A stretch of DNA of 64,000 nucleotides from Chitinophaga sp. SYP-B3965 (GTDB taxonomy: Bacteria; Bacteroidota; Bacteroidia; Chitinophagales; Chitinophagaceae): the NCBI RefSeq assembly GCF_009647655.1, contig NZ_WJFD01000004.1, forward strand, positions 248,001-312,000, given 5' to 3'. Shown piece after piece: positions 1 through 7,392 of this stretch (positions are counted from its first letter, which is position 1; each line of letters opens with the position of its first letter). Under the pieces are notes generated by a model. The model worked only from the letters and a program-made list of their open reading frames with translations. It had not been told where the DNA came from and ran no database searches. A program made the translations under genes and the position numbers.

Positions 1-452
1 GTAGTGGTCCATTCCCTACAGAATTAGAAGATGAAACAGGTGAAACATTGCGCCAGGCTGGTCATGAATTTGGTGCAACAACAGGCCGTCCCCGCCGCTG
101 TGGCTGGATTGACCTGGTGGCACTGGATTATACCTGCATTTTAAGTGGTGTTACCAAACTGGTGATGACCAAAAGTGATGTTCTGGATGCTTTTAAAGAT
201 GTGTACGCCTGTACCGCATATGAAATAGATGGAAAGCAGACGAAAGAAATGCCGTTTCAGCTCAATGGCCTGAGTATCAAACCAGTACTGGAACACTTTG
301 CTGGCTGGTCCACGCCTACGGCCGATAGCCGCCAATACAATGCTTTACCATTGGAAATGAAAAATTTCTTATCTTTTGTGGAAAGCTATCTGGGGGTACC
401 CGTACAATTCGTTTCAAACGGCCCGGGAAGAGATCAGATACTGGAAAAGTAA
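1..452 (+). CDS. purA: Adenylosuccinate synthetase, C-terminal part (5' truncated by window edge)
   Basis: The reading frame is open from base 3 to the stop at 450-452, so the gene starts before the window. PurA joins IMP and aspartate using GTP to give adenylosuccinate, the first committed step of AMP synthesis in the cytoplasm. The visible part carries the family's C-terminal signatures: GPFPTEL, then GATTGRPRRCGW (IMP/aspartate loop), and YTCILSGVTKLVMTKSDVL. The end, with SNGPGRDQ, matches the family's normal C-terminus, so only the 5' part is missing. It is followed after about 95 AT-rich bases by the Asp/Lys-rich gene on the same strand. purQ lies about 5.6 kb away but is not in the same operon. 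Confidence 0.95.
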   Translation, partial: SGPFPTELEDETGETLRQAGHEFGATTGRPRRCGWIDLVALDYTCILSGVTKLVMTKSDVLDAFKDVYACTAYEIDGKQTKEMPFQLNGLSIKPVLEHFAGWSTPTADSRQYNALPLEMKNFLSFVESYLGVPVQFVSNGPGRDQILEK

Positions 453-548
453 AGAGGAAAAAATACAAAAAAATCAGTCAAAAAAAAATTTGGCTAATCA
501 AAAAAACTGTTAAAACTTTACGCAAGAATCTAATTGCAACGTACCATT

Positions 549-1094
549 ATGAAATCAAAATCTGATAAAGAAAAAGAGACTAAAAAGACTGCTTCTTCAC
601 AGACTGACAAAGCCTCTGAAAAGAAGGCCAGTGCTAAGCCTAAGAAAGAAGCGGACGAAGATGAGGATGAGGATGAGGAGGAAACTCCCCGTAAGTCTGC
701 TGCTCCAAAATCAGATAAGTCTGCGGCAAAATCCAAAAAGAAAGACGATGACGACGAGGATGACGATGACGACGATGATGATGACGATATGCCGAAAAAA
801 TCCGGTGTAAAGAAACCTGCAAAGGCTGGCGCGAAAAAGAAGAAGGGTGATGACGATGAGGATGACGACGATGGAGATGATGATATCGATGAGGATGATG
901 ATGCATGGGAAAAAACCGAAGACGAGGATTATGATCCCGACTTCGAGGAATTTGATATGCCTAAAGCTAAGGGCAAACGTGGCCGCCCAAGCACCAAAAA
1001 GGGCGATGACGATGACCTGGATATAGACGATGAATTTAAGGACATGGGTTTATTCAATGACCGGTTCGATGATGATGACGATGATGATTACTAA
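549..1094 (+). CDS. Asp/Lys-rich low-complexity protein with an AT-hook motif
   Basis: A 181-residue protein of alternating basic (Lys/Ala/Ser) and acidic (Asp/Glu) blocks. It has a basic start (about residues 1-33), an acidic run (36-45), a long Asp tract (66-80), a basic segment (82-100), more acidic stretches and a final Asp run ending in Tyr. At about 141-150 there is a KGKRGRPSTK segment whose RGRP core (144-147) is a classic AT-hook minor-groove binding motif. I chose the ATG at 549; a TTG 15 bases upstream is also in frame. The composition suggests a nucleoid or RNA-associated, intrinsically disordered protein, but no enzymatic domain is visible and the role is unknown. The stop lies 9 bases before the GTG of the next gene, so the two may be co-transcribed. 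Confidence 0.8.
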   Translation: MKSKSDKEKETKKTASSQTDKASEKKASAKPKKEADEDEDEDEEETPRKSAAPKSDKSAAKSKKKDDDDEDDDDDDDDDDMPKKSGVKKPAKAGAKKKKGDDDEDDDDGDDDIDEDDDAWEKTEDEDYDPDFEEFDMPKAKGKRGRPSTKKGDDDDLDIDDEFKDMGLFNDRFDDDDDDDY

Positions 1095-1103
1095 TTTGTA
1101 AAA

Positions 1104-2393
1104 GTGCTATCATACAGTTTTCCTGTTAAAAATATAAGCGCATTTAAACAGCAAATGTTGAGCTGGGGCAACCGGTTCAACATTTGTTGTTTTTTAGACA
1201 ATAATGATTACCGGCTAAGGGGTCAACGCGCAGAAGCATTGCTGGCAGCAGATGCTGTAGAGCAGTTGCAATGTAACGCCGGTACTGCATTTGAGCAGCT
1301 GCATCAGTTTCATGCGGCTAAGCCCGGCTGGTTATTCGGCCACCTGGGTTATGATCTGAAGAATGAAACGGAAAAACTCTCTTCCTCACATCCGGACGGT
1401 ATACAATTCCCTGATCTCTTCTTTTTCAGACCCCGTTATCTCCTTCTTTTACAGCAAGAGCAAGTATTGATCAGTGGGGAAGACCTTACTGAAACAGCTG
1501 CCCGTAAAATATATGAAGCCTGCCTGGCGGAAGATGAAAACCCATCCAGAGAAGTGACCTGGGCGCCCTTTAGCCTGGATGCGCGGATGGATGAAACGTA
1601 TTACCTGGCAGCAGTGCGTGCGTTGCAGGAACACATCCGTAAAGGCGATTGTTATGAAGTGAATTTTTGCCGCGAGCAATTTGCCCATACTGACATAGAT
1701 CCGCTGGTGTTATTCCGCCGGCTCAATGTTTTATCTCCCTCTCCTTTTGCTGCTTATTATCGTACAGGAGATAAATACCTGGTATGCTCCAGCCCGGAAA
1801 GGTTCCTGCAGAAAGAGGGGAGTACCCTCATTTCCCAACCTATTAAAGGTACCATTACCCGTGCTGCAGATCCGGCCAGGGATGCAGTGTTGCGTCAGGA
1901 ATTGCTGAACAGTGCAAAAGAAAGAGCAGAGAATGTGATGATCGTAGACCTGGTGCGTAATGATCTTTCCAAAACTGCGGTGCAGGGAACAGTGAGTGTG
2001 GACGAGCTTTTTGGGATCTACGCTTTTCCGCAGGTGCATCATATGATCTCAACGGTGAAGGCTACACTGGATGATCATTTCCATTTTACGGACGCTATCC
2101 GCGCGGCTTTTCCCATGGGCTCCATGACGGGTGCACCCAAATTAAGGGTGATGGAACTGATTGAACAATACGAGCAAACAAAACGCGGCCTCTTTTCCGG
2201 CGCTGTTGGTTATATCACACCGGAAGGAGATCTTGATCTCAATGTGGTGATCAGGAGCATCCTGTATAATGCAGAGAACAACTACCTGTCTTTCCAAACA
2301 GGCTCTGCCATTACCTTTAACAGTACACCGGAAAAAGAATGGGAGGAATGCCTCTTAAAAGCGAAGGCTTTGAAAACGGCATTAGGATTTTAA
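1104..2393 (+). CDS. pabB: Aminodeoxychorismate synthase component I (PabB-like chorismate-binding enzyme)
   Basis: A 429-residue member of the anthranilate/aminodeoxychorismate synthase component I family, which aminates chorismate in the folate (p-aminobenzoate) route with ammonia from a glutaminase partner. The C-terminal chorismate-binding domain is complete: SPSPFAAYY, SSPERF, PIKGT at 246-250 (Lys248 is the residue typical of PabB rather than TrpE), IVDLVRNDL, FPMGSMTGAPK and the GAVGY segment. The N-terminal part is shorter and weakly conserved. The start is GTG. No PabA glutaminase or PabC lyase gene lies beside it, which is usual for dispersed folate genes. Its 3' end overlaps the convergent epimerase gene by 12 bases. 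Anthranilate synthase is the alternative, but PIKGT argues for PabB. Confidence 0.88.
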   Translation: MLSYSFPVKNISAFKQQMLSWGNRFNICCFLDNNDYRLRGQRAEALLAADAVEQLQCNAGTAFEQLHQFHAAKPGWLFGHLGYDLKNETEKLSSSHPDGIQFPDLFFFRPRYLLLLQQEQVLISGEDLTETAARKIYEACLAEDENPSREVTWAPFSLDARMDETYYLAAVRALQEHIRKGDCYEVNFCREQFAHTDIDPLVLFRRLNVLSPSPFAAYYRTGDKYLVCSSPERFLQKEGSTLISQPIKGTITRAADPARDAVLRQELLNSAKERAENVMIVDLVRNDLSKTAVQGTVSVDELFGIYAFPQVHHMISTVKATLDDHFHFTDAIRAAFPMGSMTGAPKLRVMELIEQYEQTKRGLFSGAVGYITPEGDLDLNVVIRSILYNAENNYLSFQTGSAITFNSTPEKEWEECLLKAKALKTALGF

Positions 2394-3308
2394 AGACCCG
2401 ATGATCTGCTTCACCGCTTCTGTTACAACCGGATAGGAGAACTGGAACCCGGTTTGCTGGATCTTGGCAGAAGAAACCTTTACACTTTTCAATACTTCAA
2501 TACTCATCTCCCCTAATGCGAGTTTCAGTCCAAAGGCTGGCACATGGATCGTGATGAAGCTATTTCCTTTTGCGGCGCGTGCCAGGGAAAATACGAGTTC
2601 CTGGTTGGTTACAGGCTGCGGTGCCACTGCATTATATACGCCGTTCAGATTATCGTTCACGATGGCATTGAAATACAACCTCACAATGTCCTGCAGATGG
2701 ATCCAGGAAACAAACTGGTCTCCACCGCCCATTACAGTAGCAAAGCCAAATTTCAGCGGTCTATAGAATTCTTTGAGGGCACCGCCTTTGAGGCTCAGCA
2801 CAATACCTGTTCTGAAGATGATCACTTTTTTGCCCAGGGTTTCTATTTGCCGTACGCTATTTTCCCAGGCCTGGCAGGTGGTGCCCAGGAAATCTTCTGC
2901 AGGGGGATCGTTTTCTGTAAAGGCATGATCTGTGAAACCGCCATAATAACCAGTGGCAGAGGCGCTGATCACTTTCCTTACTTTATTGGGATGCAACCGG
3001 AGCTGATCGAATAAAAGCTGGCTGCTTTGAACGCGGCTATCCACTATTTCCTTTTTGCGGGGAGCCGTCCAGCGGGCATCCGCTACACCGGCACCTGCCA
3101 GGTGAATGATGTGATCTGCTTCCTGTAATGCTGTGGTATCCAGTGTTTTGTGAGTAGGGTCCCATGGGGCGTACCTTAACTGAGGATGGTCTGAAGACAT
3201 CTTTTTACGTGAAAGGACGATTACTTTATATCCTTTTTCCAGTAACAGGGAAGTGAGCGCCCGGCCTATAAGCCCGGTACCGCCGGTAATTAAAACCGTA
3301 TCCATCAT
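2382..3308 (-). CDS. TIGR01777-family NAD(P)-dependent epimerase-like protein
   Basis: A 308-residue extended short-chain dehydrogenase fold. The nucleotide-binding loop GGTGLIG is at 9-15. ATGYYGG (about 117-123) carries the YYG seen in this family in place of the usual YxxxK, and the C-terminal section (LALGEMSIEVLKSVKVSSAKI) matches the DUF1731 tail found on TIGR01777 proteins (YfcH, SulA-like). The substrate is unknown in the family. The gene is convergent with pabB and overlaps it slightly; its start faces the secreted-protein gene at 3497, leaving a 188-bp divergent intergenic region. Length and domain order are normal for the family. Confidence 0.88.
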   Translation of the reverse strand: MMDTVLITGGTGLIGRALTSLLLEKGYKVIVLSRKKMSSDHPQLRYAPWDPTHKTLDTTALQEADHIIHLAGAGVADARWTAPRKKEIVDSRVQSSQLLFDQLRLHPNKVRKVISASATGYYGGFTDHAFTENDPPAEDFLGTTCQAWENSVRQIETLGKKVIIFRTGIVLSLKGGALKEFYRPLKFGFATVMGGGDQFVSWIHLQDIVRLYFNAIVNDNLNGVYNAVAPQPVTNQELVFSLARAAKGNSFITIHVPAFGLKLALGEMSIEVLKSVKVSSAKIQQTGFQFSYPVVTEAVKQIIGSLKS

Positions 3309-3496
3309 GGTAGTGCCAGCTTTTTGATAATATACACCCTAAAATTACACAATAAATTGCGCTCATAGGAAATATCCACCTTACACCCTTTCATCCCTTT
3401 GCAATAAGATAATTTTCGTGTAGGTTTGAAAGCAGAAGCATGCATAAAATAGCCAAGTGTTACGTTTATCCTGTATCAAACCATAAATAGTTATCC

Positions 3497-5011
3497 ATGC
3501 GCATTCGATATATCTTACAGTTTTTTGCTCTCCTGCTGTGTAGTACAGTCGCAACTGCCCAAAAGGTCACTTATTCAGAACCGGAGCGGGATGATTATAA
3601 ATCCACGGAATTTGAGATCATCGGAAAGATCTCAGGCAATATCCTTGTATATAAAGCTGATCGCGGAGATTATAACATTTCCGTATACGATAATGGTATG
3701 CAGCTGAAGGATCGGGTGAAGCTGGACTTTTTACCTAAGAAACTGATCAGTGTAGACTTTGTGAACTATGGGAACAAGGCTTATATGATCTATCAGTTCC
3801 AGCGCAAGGATGCTGTATACAGCTTCTGCGGTATCGTGAATAGCATGGGCGTTTTTGAGACGGCCCCGGTAATGGTGGATTCTACCCGTATCGGCAATTT
3901 TTCCAAAGACAATAAAGTTTATTCTGTAGAAGTATCGGAAGATAAAAGCCGCATCCTGGTGTACAAGATCAACCAGGATAAGGAAGATAACCATGTTTTC
4001 TACACTTTCCTGTACGACAGTGCTTTTAACCTGGTGAATAACAGTCGTGTTTCCCTGCCGATGGAAACCAAACGCCACTTCCTGAGCAATTTCAACCTTA
4101 ATAACGACGGGGACCTCGTTTTCACTAAGCTGGAAAGGACTTCTAACCGGGATTATATCACCAGCGGGAAAGTAGTGATCAAAAGAGCAGTGGTGGACGA
4201 CTTTGAATACCAGGATTTTGAATCGAAGGGTTTGTTGCTGGATGAAGTGAAAGTGAAGCTGGACAACCAGGATAAGCAGGTGCTTGTAACGGCCTTTTAC
4301 TATAAACAGAAAAGAGGCAATGTGGAAGGGTTGTATGTGATGCGGCTGGATTATGCCAAACGGGAACGGTTATTTGAAAAACTGGTGGCCTTCAGTGCAG
4401 AGCTGAAACAAAGCGCCCGCGGGGAATCTTCTACTTCCGCCGCCTTCAACGATTATTTTATCCGCAAGGTGATCAATACCAAAAATGGTGGCTTTTTGCT
4501 GACAGCAGAAGCGTATTATACCACTTCCCGTACCCAGCCATGGAACCGCTGGAATTACATGTACGGCGGTTATGGCGGATACAGCCCTTATTATTACTCA
4601 CCTTATTCCCCTTATTATTATAATCCCTATGGCTGGAATGATGCCCAGGGAACCCGTTACCATTATGATAATGTGGCCATCCTTTCATTCGACGACAAGG
4701 GGGAATTGGAATACAGCAATTTTGTGCATAAAAGTCAGTTCGACGATGGAGCAGACCTTTACCTGAGTTATATGCTGGTAAATGTGGGCAGTGAGCTACA
4801 TTTCCTGTTCAATGAACTGGATCGCCGGCAGTATGTATTGTCTGAAAACACCATTGGGCCGGATGGCAAAGTGAACCGCATGCCTACGCTGCGTAACCTG
4901 GATAAGGGTTTCACCTGGATGCCCCGTTATGGCAAACAGATCAGCAGCCGTACCGTATTGATCCCCTGTATTTACAGGAATTATATTTGCTTTGCTAAAA
5001 TTGACTTTTAA
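3497..5011 (+). CDS. Secreted protein of unknown function with a Tyr/Pro/Gly-rich segment
   Basis: A 504-residue protein with a clear signal peptide (MRIRYILQFFALLLCSTVATAQ). The body repeats short beta-strand phrases (FYTFLYDSAFNLV, VDDFEYQDFESKGL, HYDNVAILSFDDKGELEY) like those in Bacteroidota beta-propeller or six-bladed surface proteins. Around residues 353-375 is a striking run of Tyr, Pro and Gly (YGGYGGYSPYYYSPY...), a low-complexity insert in an otherwise ordered protein. I do not recognise a named domain. The stop is 15 bases from the GTG of the following membrane-protein gene, so the two probably form an operon. Export to periplasm or surface is inferred from the signal peptide only. 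Confidence 0.8.
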   Translation: MRIRYILQFFALLLCSTVATAQKVTYSEPERDDYKSTEFEIIGKISGNILVYKADRGDYNISVYDNGMQLKDRVKLDFLPKKLISVDFVNYGNKAYMIYQFQRKDAVYSFCGIVNSMGVFETAPVMVDSTRIGNFSKDNKVYSVEVSEDKSRILVYKINQDKEDNHVFYTFLYDSAFNLVNNSRVSLPMETKRHFLSNFNLNNDGDLVFTKLERTSNRDYITSGKVVIKRAVVDDFEYQDFESKGLLLDEVKVKLDNQDKQVLVTAFYYKQKRGNVEGLYVMRLDYAKRERLFEKLVAFSAELKQSARGESSTSAAFNDYFIRKVINTKNGGFLLTAEAYYTTSRTQPWNRWNYMYGGYGGYSPYYYSPYSPYYYNPYGWNDAQGTRYHYDNVAILSFDDKGELEYSNFVHKSQFDDGADLYLSYMLVNVGSELHFLFNELDRRQYVLSENTIGPDGKVNRMPTLRNLDKGFTWMPRYGKQISSRTVLIPCIYRNYICFAKIDF

Positions 5012-5026
5012 TTACACCTTTGCACC

Positions 5027-6007
5027 GTGATACGTTTTTTTAGATCAGGCAATCCGCTAACGGTTTTGCTGCTGTTCATCTACACGTTGCTCGTTAAATT
5101 CTACTATCTTTTACACCCATCCCTCTATCAGGCAGATGGTTCCGAAGGTTTACTGTACAATGGTTTAACCGGCTGGCTGGAAGGGATAGTGGGCAAGAGC
5201 CCGTTCTTTTTTACCTCACTGGTGCTGCTCCTGCAGTTCCTGCAGGCTTTGTTGCTTACCCGTACCATCAATAATCACCGCCTTTTTGCCAAAGATACTT
5301 ACCTGCCGGCCATGAGCTTTTTGCTCTTCACCTCCTTACTGGAAGGCTGGAATGTGTTTTCCCCGGCATTGATCGTGAATACTATCATGCTGTGGATCTT
5401 TGCCAGCATTTCTGATCTGTACATGCGCTCTTCCGCAAGGGATGTGGCTTTTAATATTGGTTTTGCCCTGGGGATCTGCGGGTTGTTCTATTTCCCGGCC
5501 ATCCTTTTTGTGGTATTGTTGTTCCTGAGCCTGCTCATTATGCGGTCTTTCCGGTTGGCGGAGTGGATAATAGGGTTGCTGGGGCTGTTTTGCCCGTTTT
5601 ACCTGCTGGGCACTTACCTGTTCCTGGCGGATAAGTGGGAACTGATCAATGAAATGCCCCGGATCGGGTTCCATTTACCAATGATCACAGATTATAAGGT
5701 ATGGGGTGCCCTGATTGCCAATGTGCTGTTCTTTGCAGTGGGTTGGCTGCTTTTGCAGCGTACTTTCAAGAAAATGCTCATCCAGGGGCGGAAGATCTGG
5801 GGGACGGTGATCGTTTATGTGCTGGTGGCCATGTTCGTGCCTTTTTTCAGTGAACATTTCTCTCCTAACTACTGGGTTTTGGTGGTTTTGCCTATTTCCA
5901 TGTTTGTGGGGAATGTTTTCTGGTCTATCACTAATAATGGTATTGCAAGCGCTATACACATACTCGTTTTAGCATATGTCATTGTAATGCAGTACTTTTC
6001 ACATTAG
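5027..6007 (+). CDS. Polytopic membrane protein, DUF6427-like
   Basis: A 326-residue integral membrane protein, almost entirely hydrophobic helices separated by short loops (about 9-10 segments, e.g. PLTVLLLFIYTLLVKFYYLL near the start and IASAIHILVLAYVIVMQYF at the end). It begins with MIRFFRSGNPLT from a GTG codon; this opening and the overall layout resemble the Bacteroidota family DUF6427, whose function is unknown. There are no catalytic motifs that I can identify. The gene sits 15 bases after the secreted-protein gene and about 100 bases before purQ, which has its own promoter. Confidence 0.75.
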   Translation: MIRFFRSGNPLTVLLLFIYTLLVKFYYLLHPSLYQADGSEGLLYNGLTGWLEGIVGKSPFFFTSLVLLLQFLQALLLTRTINNHRLFAKDTYLPAMSFLLFTSLLEGWNVFSPALIVNTIMLWIFASISDLYMRSSARDVAFNIGFALGICGLFYFPAILFVVLLFLSLLIMRSFRLAEWIIGLLGLFCPFYLLGTYLFLADKWELINEMPRIGFHLPMITDYKVWGALIANVLFFAVGWLLLQRTFKKMLIQGRKIWGTVIVYVLVAMFVPFFSEHFSPNYWVLVVLPISMFVGNVFWSITNNGIASAIHILVLAYVIVMQYFSH

Positions 6008-6045
6008 GCCTTGTGTTAGTGGAATCATAATTTCTATGAGCGGTT

Positions 6046-6076
6046 ATTGTAAATTCCCCAAGGCTAAGTAATTTTG
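6046..6076 (+). promoter_or_regulatory. Probable promoter of purQ
   Basis: TAATTTTG at 6069-6076 is an exact match to the Bacteroidota -7 box (TAnnTTTG). ATTG at 6046-6049, 19 bp upstream, fits the -33 TTTG box with one mismatch. Transcription would begin near 6083, about 27 bases before the purQ ATG. Confidence 0.6.
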
Positions 6077-6109
6077 TTCTTTCCGAAATAAATTAACGTA
6101 GATAGTAAT

Positions 6110-6802
6110 ATGAAATTTGGTGTTGTTACATTTCCGGGCTCAAACTGCGATCAGGACATGATTGATGCATTGCGCTACGACCTGAATCAGGATGTTATTG
6201 CGCTTTGGCACAAGGATAAAGATCTTAGTATGTTTAGTACGGAAGATTGCGTATTACTGCCTGGTGGCTTTTCTTATGGCGACTACCTCCGTTGCGGGGC
6301 TATTGCCAAGTTCAGCCCTATGATGCAGAGCGTGATCGAGTTTGCCAAAAAAGGCGGACGTGTGATAGGTGTTTGTAACGGATTCCAGATCCTTTGCGAA
6401 GCCGGCCTTTTGCCAGGTGCATTGCTGAAGAACCAAAACCAGCAATTCATTTGCAGGAATGTCTACATGAAGAGTGAGAACACCCAGGCTTCCATTACAA
6501 AGGAAGTAACGGGCAGATCGCTGATGATCCCCATCGCGCATGGCGAAGGCAGGTATTATGCTGACGAAGCTACACTGGATGACCTGTTCAAACACAACCA
6601 GGTGCTTTTCCGCTATTGCGATGAGTTTGGCAATATTATTGAACAGGCTAACCCGAATGGTGCTATCCGCAACATTGCAGGGATCTGTAATAAAGAGAGA
6701 AATGTTTTTGGAATGATGCCGCACCCTGAAAGGGCTTCCAGTGATATACTGGGCAACCGGGACGGGCAGCTGATCTTCCAGAGCCTTATCAATAACAATT
6801 AA
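6110..6802 (+). CDS. purQ: Phosphoribosylformylglycinamidine synthase, glutaminase subunit
   Basis: A 230-residue class I glutamine amidotransferase. It hydrolyses glutamine and passes ammonia to PurL for the conversion of FGAR to FGAM in purine synthesis. The nucleophile is Cys89 in GVCNGFQ; His205 and Glu207 in MPHPER complete the triad. Other family marks are the N-terminal FPGSNCD and LPGGFSYGDYLR. The length is typical of the small, separate PurQ subunit, so the cell should also have separate PurL and PurS, but neither is adjacent. Upstream lies a good promoter; downstream, 30 bases away, begins the DsbD-domain gene. Confidence 0.96.
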   Translation: MKFGVVTFPGSNCDQDMIDALRYDLNQDVIALWHKDKDLSMFSTEDCVLLPGGFSYGDYLRCGAIAKFSPMMQSVIEFAKKGGRVIGVCNGFQILCEAGLLPGALLKNQNQQFICRNVYMKSENTQASITKEVTGRSLMIPIAHGEGRYYADEATLDDLFKHNQVLFRYCDEFGNIIEQANPNGAIRNIAGICNKERNVFGMMPHPERASSDILGNRDGQLIFQSLINNN

Positions 6803-6832
6803 GATCAACCACCAACCAGAAAAAAAAGAACT

Positions 6833-7288
6833 ATGAAGAAATTACTCGTTGCATTGTGCTTGTTTGCACTGCCAGTGCTGGCTTTAGCACAGGAAGAAAA
6901 TCCTGTTAAATGGGCATTCACATCCAAGAAGGTTAATGCTACCACATATGAAGTAACTGCCACAGCTACTATTGAAAAAGGCTGGCACGTATATGCACAG
7001 GAAGCTGGCGAAGGCCCGATCCCTACTTCTTTCAAGTTTGCGAAGAATCCACTGGTAGTACCCAATGGTAAAGTAAAAGAAGTAGGTAAACTGCACAAAG
7101 CATTCGACAAGAACTTTAACTCAGAACTGAAATATTACGAGAACGCCGTTACATTCGTTCAAACCGTTACCGTAAAAGGTAAAGCAGCCACCAAAGTGAA
7201 AGGTTCTGTAGAGTTCATGGTCTGCGATGATCATCAATGCCTGCCACCTGCAGAAGTAGAATTCGCTGTTAACGTGGGAGGAAAGTAA
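6833..7288 (+). CDS. Stand-alone DsbD N-terminal-domain protein with redox cysteine pair
   Basis: A 151-residue exported protein with a signal peptide (MKKLLVALCLFALPVLALA). The mature part aligns with the N-terminal (alpha) domain of DsbD, the periplasmic module that passes electrons to partner proteins. The key segment is FMVCDDHQCLPP, with Cys131 and Cys136. The DsbD gene follows about 100 bases downstream. Its own N-terminal domain aligns over the same motif (YFILKGEEILPE) but has Leu and Ile where the two cysteines stand here. I infer that this small protein does the redox work for that pathway. A strong terminator follows the gene, so expression may be separate from dsbD. Confidence 0.85.
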   Translation: MKKLLVALCLFALPVLALAQEENPVKWAFTSKKVNATTYEVTATATIEKGWHVYAQEAGEGPIPTSFKFAKNPLVVPNGKVKEVGKLHKAFDKNFNSELKYYENAVTFVQTVTVKGKAATKVKGSVEFMVCDDHQCLPPAEVEFAVNVGGK

Positions 7289-7324
7289 GTTGACCACTCC
7301 AATACATCATTAAAGTATAGCAGG

Positions 7325-7352
7325 AACGAGTTCTTTACAGGAACTCGTTTTT
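7325..7352 (+). terminator. Intrinsic terminator after the DsbD-domain gene
   Basis: A perfect 9-bp stem (AACGAGTTC at 7325-7333, GAACTCGTT at 7341-7349) with a 7-base loop, followed by a short T run. It separates the small redox gene from dsbD. Confidence 0.8.
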
Positions 7353-7392
7353 GCATTTACATTCTTTACAATCTGTTAAGTCTATCATATAT

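Noticed and set aside
530..906. Two reading frames on the minus strand across the Asp/Lys-rich gene
   Set aside because: They are mirror images of the repetitive GAT/GAC and AAG codons (Ser/His/Arg-rich low complexity) and have no start context or conserved motif.
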